Assembly: GCA_009774345.1 (NCBI GenBank) | Contig: VSNR01000059.1 | Coordinates: forward strand, 1-22,898 | Direction of reading: 5' to 3' | DNA: 22,898 nucleotides | Source: Lachnospiraceae bacterium | GTDB lineage: Bacteria > Bacillota > Clostridia > Lachnospirales > Lachnospiraceae | Position numbers and translations under genes: made by a program | In this document: one piece after another, positions 1-6,136 of the stretch | Layout of the letters: each line of letters opens with the position of its first letter | Position numbering within the stretch: position 1 is the stretch's first letter | Notes under the pieces: generated by a model | Told to the model about the DNA's origin: nothing | The model's database searches: none | Seen by the model: the letters and a program-made list of their open reading frames with translations, nothing else

Positions 1-69
1 ATTTAATGTTCTTTTGGACAATCTTAAAGGTTATACGCTTCATGCCGCTAAAAATTTTCGCTAAACCTG

Positions 70-98
70 TTGCATTATCGCCTACAATGTGTTAATAT
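70..98 (+). promoter_or_regulatory. Probable sigma-A promoter of the blaI-blaR1 pair
   Basis: A -35 element TTGCAT (70-75) and a -10 element TAATAT (93-98) are separated by 17 bases. The -10 lies inside the dyad TGTTA-ATA-TAACA (90-102), and two further palindromes follow downstream, so repressor binding would block this promoter. The leader to the ATG at 186 would be about 80 bases. Assignment is by consensus only. Confidence 0.55.
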
Positions 99-134
99 AA
101 CATCACCTACAACATGTTAACTAAAACATGTTAA
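90..134. promoter_or_regulatory. Operator-like dyads for the BlaI-type repressor
   Basis: Three symmetric elements lie close together: TGTTA-ATA-TAACA at 90-102, and two identical AACATGTTAA elements at 111-120 and 125-134, each with the perfect palindrome AACATGTT. The two identical copies are 14 bases apart. BlaI/MecI/CopY-family repressors bind TACA/TGTA-rich dyads over their own promoters, and these elements fit that position and style. That this particular BlaI homologue binds here is inferred. Confidence 0.5.
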
Positions 135-185
135 TCAAGTTCACCTATTTTTTAGACGCCTGTGTGCATAAAAAAGGAGGCTTTT

Positions 186-560
186 ATGGCAAATCAAATT
201 TCTGAATCGGAACTGGTTTTGATGAAAATCATATGGCAAAATGGCGGCGCAGCACTGTATTCCCTCATTATGGACGAGCTGGAAAAGGACAAAAACACGT
301 GGAAAAACAACACGGTACTCACCTTGCTGTCACGTCTGTCTGAAAAGGGATTTCTCAAGATTCGAAAAATCGGCAGGCGCAATGAATATATCGCTGTCGT
401 GACAGAACAGGACTATCAGGCAATGCAGACACACAGCTTTCTCGACAGAATCTATGGCGGCAATGTCAAAAGTCTGGTATCCACGTTATTGCAGCAGGAA
501 ATTCTTTCCCCCGATGAATTACGGGAAATCGAAGCATATTGGAGAAACGAAAATGAATGA
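186..560 (+). CDS. BlaI/MecI/CopY-family transcriptional repressor
   Basis: A 124-residue cytoplasmic winged-helix repressor of the BlaI/MecI type. The N-terminal half (about 1-75) has the family pattern: an initial helix with ELVLMKIIW, a recognition region NTVLTLLSRLSEKGFL and a wing with GRRNEY. The C-terminal half (about 80-124) would form the dimerisation helices, which the partner protease cleaves in known systems. The ATG at 186 is preferred over an upstream ATG at 162 because AAAAAGGAGG sits just upstream of it. Its last 8 bases overlap the start of the BlaR1-type gene, indicating translational coupling. Expected role is repression of its own operon through the dyads at 90-134. No beta-lactamase or penicillin-binding protein gene is adjacent, so the target is unknown. 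Confidence 0.88.
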   Translation: MANQISESELVLMKIIWQNGGAALYSLIMDELEKDKNTWKNNTVLTLLSRLSEKGFLKIRKIGRRNEYIAVVTEQDYQAMQTHSFLDRIYGGNVKSLVSTLLQQEILSPDELREIEAYWRNENE

Positions 561-1893
561 TTTTATCAAAACACTCCTGTCACTGTCCGTCTCTGGAAGT
601 GTATTGTTTTTGCTTCTGTGGGGATTTAAGCCGCTTTACAAGAACCAGTTCAGCAGACGCTGGCAGTATTATATCTGGCTCGTCGCCGCCCTGCGGTTTG
701 TGCTGCCGTTTACCCCGAACACGACGATCATCGGCAGTCTTTTTACTGCCTGTAGTCCTGATACCTTTGCTGCCACGAATACCGTTCAGACATTTTACAG
801 CAGCATCCAAGCCGCGCCCGCTGCCGCGCAGACCCCCTTTGATCTGTCTTTTCTTTTATTTATTGTATGGTCAGCAGGGGTCTTTGCAGCTCTCATCCGA
901 AAAATAACAATGTATCAGGCATTCACCCACTCTATCAGAGCAGGAAGTACCGAAGTCTCAGATCTCAAAACGCTGAATGTATTGTCCGACTGTATGGAAC
1001 GGCTTTCTGTCAAAAAGCGTGTGGAATTATATCAGAGTCCGCTGGCTGCCTCGCCCTTTATGATTGGATGCTTCCACCCAAGTATCATTTTGCCTGTAAA
1101 AGAGCTTACGGAACAGGAACAAACCTGTATTTTCACCCATGAACTGATTCACTACAGGCAAAAAGATCTGCTGTATAAATGGTTTATCCAGCTAATCCTG
1201 TGCCTTCACTGGTTTAACCCCGTCGTGTACATGCTGGAAAAAGCGGTAAACAGCGCATGTGAATTATCCTGCGATGAAATCCTTATCATGAATCTGGACA
1301 AAGACGCAAGACGTGCCTACGGCGATGTCCTAATAAAGTTTTTGAAAGTCCGTGTAACATACAATTTTTTTGCTTCTGTCACATTGACCGCAGATGCAAA
1401 ACATTTCAAAGAAAGGTTAGGTGCGATTATGCATTACAAAAAACAGACAACATTTATGAAAACAGTTTCCCTACTGGCGGCAATCCTGCTGTCCGCCGGG
1501 GCGTTTGCGCTTGGGGCATACACCGCCCCGCCGGCTTCGCCTGTATCGTCAACAGGCTTTGTCAATTATACAGTGCGGCAAGAAGATGGCATCTTTTATA
1601 TTTACTGTGATGGCGCCTGCGAGAGCGATCAGCCGACGGGCGGCATTTCAAAAAATTCGATTGGGTTTGTTCTGGTGCGAAAAGACGGATATGCGACACT
1701 CACTGGCTTTCGCAGCATTGAAACACTTCTTGCAGATGTAGAAAAACAATGTGACGATATGCTCCTGCATGGCACCATCACACAGGAAGAGCGAGATATC
1801 GTACTGGAGACAGCCGCCGCATACGATTCTGGCATCATTCGTTCTATCATCTATGACAAACAGGGGGCAATCGTCGGAAGTTTTCAGATTTAG
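553..1893 (+). CDS. BlaR1/MecR1-type M56 membrane metalloprotease sensor
   Basis: A 446-residue membrane protein of the M56 family, partner of the upstream repressor. Predicted membrane helices are at about 3-24, 37-54, 98-118 and 301-323. The zinc protease motif HELIH is at 196-200, and ELSCDE at 237-242 supplies the likely third ligand. In BlaR1/MecR1 this protease domain becomes active on ligand binding and leads to loss of the repressor. The extracytoplasmic part (about 324-446) is only some 120 residues. It lacks the SxxK and KTG motifs of the penicillin-binding sensor, so the signal is probably not a covalently bound beta-lactam. The start at 553 overlaps the repressor gene by 8 bases; the reading frame extends further upstream, but only inside that gene. 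The stop TAG (1891-1893) lies in a sequence duplicated at 2970-3022. Confidence 0.85.
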   Translation: MNDFIKTLLSLSVSGSVLFLLLWGFKPLYKNQFSRRWQYYIWLVAALRFVLPFTPNTTIIGSLFTACSPDTFAATNTVQTFYSSIQAAPAAAQTPFDLSFLLFIVWSAGVFAALIRKITMYQAFTHSIRAGSTEVSDLKTLNVLSDCMERLSVKKRVELYQSPLAASPFMIGCFHPSIILPVKELTEQEQTCIFTHELIHYRQKDLLYKWFIQLILCLHWFNPVVYMLEKAVNSACELSCDEILIMNLDKDARRAYGDVLIKFLKVRVTYNFFASVTLTADAKHFKERLGAIMHYKKQTTFMKTVSLLAAILLSAGAFALGAYTAPPASPVSSTGFVNYTVRQEDGIFYIYCDGACESDQPTGGISKNSIGFVLVRKDGYATLTGFRSIETLLADVEKQCDDMLLHGTITQEERDIVLETAAAYDSGIIRSIIYDKQGAIVGSFQI

Positions 1894-1921
1894 ATTTTCA
1901 CACCAAAACAAATCTCCTGCC
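1876..1921. repeat. Duplicated gene junction, left copy (blaR1-like tail plus kinase-tail remnant)
   Basis: This 46-base segment recurs at 2970-3022. The first 17 bases (GGAAGTTTTCAGATTTA) are identical and encode the GSFQI end of the BlaR1-type protein. The next 29 bases match with three differences; read on the minus strand they encode the last nine residues (QEICFGVKI) and stop of the histidine kinase found at 2991. Here the kinase tail is an orphan remnant. All three differences are synonymous in the kinase frame. The right copy has 7 extra bases between the two parts. Confidence 0.85.
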
Positions 1922-1927
1922 GCATAG

Positions 1928-1958
1928 TTCAGCGTGAAACACTGAAATTCTTGAATTT
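1928..1958. promoter_or_regulatory. Inverted repeats upstream of and over the rpn promoter
   Basis: Two adjacent symmetric elements are present. TTCAGCGT-GAA-ACACTGAA (1928-1946) has one mismatch in eight base pairs. AAATTC-TT-GAATTT (1945-1958) is a perfect 14-base palindrome covering the -35 hexamer at 1951. Their position suggests an operator, but no regulator is known for them. Confidence 0.35.
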
Positions 1959-1979
1959 GAGATAAAAAAATGATATGAT
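1951..1979 (+). promoter_or_regulatory. Probable sigma-A promoter of the Rpn-family gene
   Basis: TTGAAT (1951-1956) and TATGAT (1974-1979) are 17 bases apart, each close to consensus. Transcription would start near 1986, about 22 bases before the ATG at 2008. The promoter lies within the inserted segment, so the Rpn gene appears to carry its own expression signals. Confidence 0.6.
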
Positions 1980-2007
1980 TAAGGCACAAACAGAAAGGAA
2001 ACAAGAC

Positions 2008-2961
2008 ATGGCAAATATATATGACGGTGCATTCCGAACAATACTCAATGACTGTCGGAAGCTGATTATTCCCATAATTAATGAAATATTCGGGGAAACA
2101 TATACAGGGGAAGAAGAAATACAGTTTTTCCCCAACGAACATTTTATAGACCAGCAGAACGAAGCGGACAAGGAACGGATTACAGACACGAATTTTACGG
2201 TTTTCGGGAAAGTACCAAAAAAGTATCACATTGAGTGTGAAAGCAGCCTGCCAGACGGAAGAATTACGATAAGACTATTTGAATATGATGCTCAAATAGC
2301 CTTGGACGAAGGCGAGGTTACAGAGGAAACGCTGACTGTGACCTTTCCCAATACGGCGGTACTGTATCTTAGAGCATACCGAAAAACACCAGATAAAATG
2401 AAATATGTGATTGTTACTCCGGGCGGGACAGTGCAGTATGACATACCGATTATGAAAGTACAGAAATATTCGCTAGACAATATCTTTGAAAAACGACTAT
2501 TAATGTTAATCCCGTTTTACATTTTTTCACATGAGAATCGCTTTTTGGAATATAATAGCAATGAGCAGAAACTGGCGGAATTGAAAGCAGAGTACCAAAA
2601 AATATTAGAACGGCTTGAAGAACTGGAACAGCGGGGAGTGATAGGGGCGTTTGACAAGCGCACCATCATAGAGCTCTCCGGCGATGTGATAAAAGAAATT
2701 GCACAAAAGTATGAGAATGTGCAGAAAGGTGTAGGTGATATGATGCGTGGAGCATTGATTGAAACAAGTGCAAGGACTATTTTAAATCAGGGTATTAATC
2801 AGGGTATTAGTCAGGGTATTAATCAAGGTATAAGTCAGAATCAGAGGGAGACAGCTCTCCGACTGTTGAAGAGAGGGAAGCAGACAGTCGAAGAAATTGC
2901 AGAGGATACAGGACTCAGCGTAAATGATGTTCAACAGCTTGACAAACTTCAAACAATGTAG
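2008..2961 (+). CDS. Rpn-family PD-(D/E)XK nuclease / YhgA-like protein
   Basis: A 317-residue protein of the Rpn/YhgA-like nuclease family, part of the PD-(D/E)XK superfamily. The opening MANIYDGAFRTILNDC and the block from Asp60 to HIECES (74-79) fit the nuclease core, with Asp60, Glu76 and Glu78 as candidate metal ligands. A coiled coil follows at about 185-210. Then come the tetrapeptide repeat NQGI/SQGI (260-277) and a C-terminal helical segment with LLKRGKQTVEEIAEDTGLS, common at the ends of clostridial family members. The ATG at 2008 is chosen over one at 1975 because AGAAAGGAA precedes it and the promoter -10 covers 1975. Rpn proteins were named for promoting recombination and later described as toxic phage-defence nucleases held by a C-terminal fragment made from the same gene. 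The gene sits alone between duplicated junction sequences. Confidence 0.8.
   Translation: MANIYDGAFRTILNDCRKLIIPIINEIFGETYTGEEEIQFFPNEHFIDQQNEADKERITDTNFTVFGKVPKKYHIECESSLPDGRITIRLFEYDAQIALDEGEVTEETLTVTFPNTAVLYLRAYRKTPDKMKYVIVTPGGTVQYDIPIMKVQKYSLDNIFEKRLLMLIPFYIFSHENRFLEYNSNEQKLAELKAEYQKILERLEELEQRGVIGAFDKRTIIELSGDVIKEIAQKYENVQKGVGDMMRGALIETSARTILNQGINQGISQGINQGISQNQRETALRLLKRGKQTVEEIAEDTGLSVNDVQQLDKLQTM
2740..2961 (+). CDS. Possible internal-start product of the rpn gene (RpnS-like antitoxin)
   Basis: An in-frame ATG-ATG pair at 2740-2745 (Met245-Met246 of the long protein) is preceded by AGAAAGG (2723-2729, 10 bases away) and by a second AGG at 2733. Initiation here would yield a 73-residue protein with the tetrapeptide repeats and the C-terminal helical domain but no nuclease core. 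In E. coli Rpn genes a separately translated C-terminal domain with four-residue repeats neutralises the full-length toxin, so the layout fits. No convincing internal promoter is visible, so expression may depend on internal initiation on the long message. This is a hypothesis from architecture alone. Confidence 0.35.
   Translation: MMRGALIETSARTILNQGINQGISQGINQGISQNQRETALRLLKRGKQTVEEIAEDTGLSVNDVQQLDKLQTM
2785..2838 (+). repeat. 12-base tandem repeat encoding NQGI/SQGI
   Basis: Four 12-base units of the form AATCAGGGTATT, with AGT variants, run from 2785 to 2832, followed by a half unit AGTCAG to 2838. They encode NQGI-NQGI-SQGI-NQGI-SQ. The unit is a multiple of three, so gain or loss of copies keeps the frame and would change the length of one helix. 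In characterised Rpn proteins the number of four-residue repeats at this place varies between strains. Confidence 0.95.
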
Positions 2962-2969
2962 AACAGCAA

Positions 2970-3022
2970 GGAAGTTTTCAGATTTAACTCTTAGATCTTC
3001 ACGCCAAAGCAAATCTCCTGCC
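2970..3022. repeat. Duplicated gene junction, right copy (blaR1-like tail remnant plus kinase tail)
   Basis: This is the partner of 1876-1921. The 17-base element 2970-2986 followed by A reads GSFQI and stop in the frame of the BlaR1-type gene, although that gene ended a kilobase earlier. After 7 extra bases, 2994-3022 encodes the true C-terminus of the minus-strand kinase. The left copy has the real BlaR1-type end and a dead kinase tail; this copy has the reverse. The sequence between (1922-2969, 1048 bases) is the Rpn gene and its promoter. Confidence 0.85.
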
Positions 3023-3839
3023 CCTGCGCCCGCTCCAACAGTTCTACGGTAATCTCTCCCTTGTGGCGCTTTGCGATTTGGTTTGCCTGATACAGCCCAA
3101 GTCCTCTGTCCTCCCGGTTGTTTTTGGTCGTGAATCCTTTTTCAAAAAAGTGGGAAATCTCATTCATTGTCAGATTTTCCACTTGATTTTTGATCATAAA
3201 AATCAGCTTGTCATTTTTGGCATCCAGCACCATTTCCACCTTGTTCTTCTGCGGTGTCGCCGCCTCGAATGCATTGTCCGTCAGCGTCCCGATGATTTCG
3301 ACGAGCGCGTGTTCTGACACTGGTGTCACGATTTCCTGACTCAGCACCTGTATGTCGATGTCGATATAGGCTGGCGCGCTGATAATCTTACTGTACAAAA
3401 ATCCTGCCAGTATTTTGTCCGATATGCGCAGCAGCGCTGGATTGCACCGGGATTTGTCCCCGTAAATATCCTTGCAGTACGCAGACTGCGCCCTGACAAG
3501 CTCATCATAGTCTTTGATCGTCACATGCATATTCAGAATCGCATTCATATGATTGTCAAACTCGTGCTGCCGCGCCCTGATATCCTTTGTCAGCTCCTCC
3601 ATCGGCTTTATGTACAGCTTGTAAATCTTGAGCTCCTGCTCCTGCCGCCGCAGCGCCGCATAATTCTGCGCCCAGTCAAAAAAGCCGAATATAATCACCG
3701 AAAAGACAATGCCAAACAGTACCATCACCTTGATATCCAGCGTGCGGCTCAGATACAGGTCAACCAGCAGATACAATGCAATGATCAGCGCGACGACGCA
3801 AAAGATACGATATAAAAATTTTCTGCCAAGCTCAGCCAT
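2991..3839 (-). CDS. GHKL-domain sensor histidine kinase (LytTR-type system)
   Basis: A 282-residue sensor kinase of the AgrC/LytS-like GHKL class. Two membrane helices (about 11-29 and 37-54) and almost no extracellular loop are followed by a coiled region (60-85). The phospho-acceptor region is RQHEFDNHM with His92. The ATP-binding domain carries an N-box (TDNAFEAA) and a G-box (RGLGLYQAN) before the C-terminus QEICFGVKI. The ATG at 3839 overlaps the regulator's stop codon by one base; a GTG at 3842 is an alternative. It should phosphorylate the response regulator encoded just upstream. With so little outside the membrane, it more likely senses membrane state or a partner protein than a bulky ligand. 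Its 3' end is duplicated at 1876-1921. Confidence 0.88.
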   Translation of the reverse strand: MAELGRKFLYRIFCVVALIIALYLLVDLYLSRTLDIKVMVLFGIVFSVIIFGFFDWAQNYAALRRQEQELKIYKLYIKPMEELTKDIRARQHEFDNHMNAILNMHVTIKDYDELVRAQSAYCKDIYGDKSRCNPALLRISDKILAGFLYSKIISAPAYIDIDIQVLSQEIVTPVSEHALVEIIGTLTDNAFEAATPQKNKVEMVLDAKNDKLIFMIKNQVENLTMNEISHFFEKGFTTKNNREDRGLGLYQANQIAKRHKGEITVELLERAQGQEICFGVKI

Positions 3840-4576
3840 CACAGCGCACTCCTTTTCATTTTTTCCCTAATGTCGCTCTTGTACGTTATGCCGATTTCCA
3901 CCTGCTCCCCGTTTTTCATGCGGATAACGCCGTTCACGGTATCTACATAGTCAATATAGTCCAGATTCACCACACACATGCGGTGCACCTGCAAAAATTT
4001 CTCATTTGGCAGTTTTTCAAGCAGTTGTTTGATGGAGAGATATGGCACCTTCATCTCTTCTTTTAAGAGTATGAGCTGGACGCCCCGCGGCACCGCCTTC
4101 ACGCACACGATATCTTTACAGAAGATCTTGTAGTTGATGCTGTCCTTTTTGACCACCACAAAAGCATCCCGCGTCTCACCCTGCTGGGATAAAAACAGCA
4201 GTTTCCCGGCGAGCTTCTCAATATCCTGCTCATTATATGGTTTGATGAGATACTGGTAACAGTGCAGTTCCCTGTACGCTGTGAGCTCCATATTGGCCAG
4301 TGAGGTAATCATCACGATCGGCGTGAATGCATACTCCCGTCTCATGCGCACCTCCCGCGCAAAGGTGATGCCTGAGATATCCTCTTTGTCATTCAGATCA
4401 AGATTAATGTCCAGCAAAAAAGCCGAAAAGGGCTGCGCTTCTTGCTCAAGCGCAGCCCTTGCCTCATTCAGACTGTTCACAGGAACGGCGCACACCCTGT
4501 CAGATACTTTTTCCAGCATCCCAGTAATCGCGTTTAAGCAGTCCTTACTGTCCTCTAGTACCAAGATCTTTGTCAT
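3839..4576 (-). CDS. LytTR-family response regulator
   Basis: A 245-residue regulator. The receiver domain (1-125) has acidic residues near Glu8-Asp9, the phosphorylation site Asp56 (in FLLDINLD), Thr91 and Lys112 (in LIKPYN). The LytTR DNA-binding domain (about 138-240) includes VKAVPRGVQLI and the VHRMCVVNLDYIDYV stretch typical of the family. GGAAGGAG lies just before the ATG at 4576. The gene is coupled to the downstream kinase gene by overlapping stop and start codons. It begins 37 bases after the SPFH gene with no terminator between, so it is probably expressed with nfeD and the SPFH gene. Its targets are unknown. Confidence 0.88.
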   Translation of the reverse strand: MTKILVLEDSKDCLNAITGMLEKVSDRVCAVPVNSLNEARAALEQEAQPFSAFLLDINLDLNDKEDISGITFAREVRMRREYAFTPIVMITSLANMELTAYRELHCYQYLIKPYNEQDIEKLAGKLLFLSQQGETRDAFVVVKKDSINYKIFCKDIVCVKAVPRGVQLILLKEEMKVPYLSIKQLLEKLPNEKFLQVHRMCVVNLDYIDYVDTVNGVIRMKNGEQVEIGITYKSDIREKMKRSAL

Positions 4577-4613
4577 GTGTGTTGCTCCTTCCGACTTATT
4601 ACACTGTTACAAT

Positions 4614-5528
4614 TTACTTCAAAATTTCCCCGACGGACTTTGCAAGCCCTGCTACTCCTTGGATCTCCGAAGGAATAATAATCTTGGTCGCACTGCCGTT
4701 TGCGGCTTTCTCAAAGGCTTCAAGCTTCTTGATCGTAAGCACTGCTTCGTCGGCGCCTGCGTCTCTCAGATATTTAATACCCTCTGCATTTGCCATCTGT
4801 ACCACGCGGATCGCCTCCGCCTGACCTTCCGCCTCGCGGATTCTCTTTTCTTTCTCTGCCTCCGCGCGCAAAATTGCTGCCTGCTTCTCTGCCTCTGCCT
4901 CAAGAATTGCGGATTCTTTCTGACCTTCTGCCACAAGAATTGTCGATTTTTTCTCCCCCTCTGCGCGAAGAATCGCTTCACGGCGCTCACGCTCTGCCTT
5001 CATCTGCTTCTCCATCGCATTCCGAATCGCTTCGGGCGGGATGATATTCTTTAACTCGACACGGTTTACTTTAATTCCCCATGGGTCTGTAGCCACGTCA
5101 AGCGCTGAGCGCATATTGGTGTTGATAATCTCCCTTGAAGTCAGCGTCTGGTCCAGCTCCATCTCACCGATAATATTTCGAAGTGTCGTCGCCGTCAGCT
5201 TCTCGATTGCCATAATCGGGTTATCCACGCCATACGCATACATCTTAGGGTCTGTGATCTGGAAAAATACGACCGTGTCAATCTGCATCGTCACGTTGTC
5301 CTTTGTGATCACAGGCTGCGGCGGGAAATCAACCACCTGTTCCTTCAGGTTCACTTTCTTGGCAACTCTGTCAAGAAAAGGAATCTTGAAATGCAGCCCT
5401 ACGCCCCATGTGGTATCGTATCCGCCAAGCCGCTCTATTACATAGGCAGACGCCTGCGGAACAATGCGTACATTTGCCGCCAGAAGCAAAATCATAATAA
5501 ATAATATTGCCAATAAAATTTCTATCAT
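4614..5528 (-). CDS. SPFH/Band 7 (stomatin-like, QmcA-type) membrane protein
   Basis: A 304-residue stomatin/prohibitin-family scaffold of functional membrane microdomains. One N-terminal membrane helix (about 3-19) is followed by the SPFH domain (about 20-180), recognisable by VPQASAYVIERLGGY, GLHFKIPFLDRV and QPVITKDNVTMQIDTVV. A long coiled coil (180-240) is built from five 11-residue units, and then comes a C-terminal oligomerisation segment. Length and order are normal for the family. Genes of this type often sit next to an nfeD gene, as here (35 bases apart), where NfeD-type proteins act as partners or regulators of the scaffold. The message probably continues into the LytTR two-component genes. 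Confidence 0.92.
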   Translation of the reverse strand: MIEILLAILFIMILLLAANVRIVPQASAYVIERLGGYDTTWGVGLHFKIPFLDRVAKKVNLKEQVVDFPPQPVITKDNVTMQIDTVVFFQITDPKMYAYGVDNPIMAIEKLTATTLRNIIGEMELDQTLTSREIINTNMRSALDVATDPWGIKVNRVELKNIIPPEAIRNAMEKQMKAERERREAILRAEGEKKSTILVAEGQKESAILEAEAEKQAAILRAEAEKEKRIREAEGQAEAIRVVQMANAEGIKYLRDAGADEAVLTIKKLEAFEKAANGSATKIIIPSEIQGVAGLAKSVGEILK

Positions 5529-5563
5529 ACGAAAACCTCCTCCTCATACAAAACAATCCTGTT

Positions 5564-6004
5564 TCAGCCATCCTCATATTTCTCTACGATCAGCCGCACC
5601 CCTTTGATATCGACGACTTTTGCAAGACTTCCTGCTGCAATTTTGTTCTGGTCCCCGTCAGCGCGCACTGTCCATTCCTGACCGTTTACTACTGCGCTTC
5701 CCTGACCTGCAATGTTGTCAACATCCTGTGTGATTCTCACTACTTTTCCAATAATTCCCTCGTAATTTGTCCTTGTGCGCGTATTGTTTATGTACCTGAT
5801 CGCCAAGGGTCTTGTGAATATAAGCATTCCGAGAGATACCAGCAAAAATACTGTCATTTGAAGCAGGATGCCGCCTCCCAGCATCGAGACGATGATTGCA
5901 ACCAGCGCACCGATTGCAAACCAGATGGTCGTGAGTCCCACTGTTACAATCTCAATGATAATGAGTACGATCATGGCAGCAAGCCACACCATTGTGTTCG
6001 TCAT
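5564..6004 (-). CDS. NfeD-like membrane protein (OB-fold)
   Basis: A 146-residue NfeD protein of the short class, lacking the protease domain of long forms. Hydrophobic helices occupy roughly residues 5-66 (three segments, with IWFAIGALVAIIVSML in the middle). An NfeD C-terminal OB-fold follows at about 82-145, with GKVVRITQDVDNIAGQGSAV and the DIKGVRLIVEK ending. AAAGGAGGAG precedes the ATG at 6004. It is the first gene of a probable nfeD-SPFH-regulator-kinase group, and short NfeD proteins are thought to bind or modulate the adjacent stomatin-like protein. Confidence 0.9.
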   Translation of the reverse strand: MTNTMVWLAAMIVLIIIEIVTVGLTTIWFAIGALVAIIVSMLGGGILLQMTVFLLVSLGMLIFTRPLAIRYINNTRTRTNYEGIIGKVVRITQDVDNIAGQGSAVVNGQEWTVRADGDQNKIAAGSLAKVVDIKGVRLIVEKYEDG

Positions 6005-6070
6005 GAAAACTCCTCCTTTCTACATCCAAAGTCTATATCAGAAGTCTATGCTGTCTTTTTCTTCCTGACA

Positions 6071-6076
6071 ATTATA
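6071..6076 (-). promoter_or_regulatory. Possible -10 element upstream of nfeD
   Basis: On the minus strand a perfect TATAAT lies here, 66 bases before the nfeD start codon. No good -35 is found at 16-18 bases, so this is only a partial promoter match. It falls in the 132-base gap between the thyX-like gene and nfeD, the largest gap in this part of the minus-strand genes, which is where a new promoter would be expected. No clear terminator hairpin was found in the gap. Confidence 0.35.
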
Positions 6077-6136
6077 CCTTACCGCATATTTTCATTTCGC
6101 ACAATGGGTTTTGCGTGAACCGCGTGATTTCCGTAT

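Noticed and set aside
454..552. Upstream extension of the BlaR1-type reading frame
   Set aside because: The extension lies entirely inside the repressor gene in another frame and has no membrane or family features. The ATG at 553 starts the expected first membrane helix.
2651..2656. Perfect TTGACA inside the rpn gene, as an internal promoter for the short form
   Set aside because: No -10 element lies 16-18 bases downstream (the sequence there is CTCTCC), so it is probably coding sequence (Phe-Asp-Lys).
2785..2838. Short regular repeat considered as a CRISPR-like or intergenic array
   Set aside because: The units are 12 bases, directly joined without spacers, and in frame inside a gene.
1922..2969. 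Insert considered as an IS element with rpn as its transposase
   Set aside because: There are no terminal inverted repeats, and the flanking duplication is about 50 bases with an internal 7-base difference, unlike a normal target-site duplication. Rpn-family proteins are nucleases and not proven transposases.
4281..5054. 257-codon open frame on the plus strand opposite the regulator and SPFH genes
   Set aside because: It spans the ends of two real minus-strand genes, is Cys/Leu-rich and mirrors the repetitive coiled coil. No ribosome binding site or domain was seen.
5507..6118. 203-codon open frame on the plus strand opposite nfeD
   Set aside because: It is Cys/His/Tyr-rich and covers a clear NfeD gene plus its upstream region. 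It is an antisense shadow.
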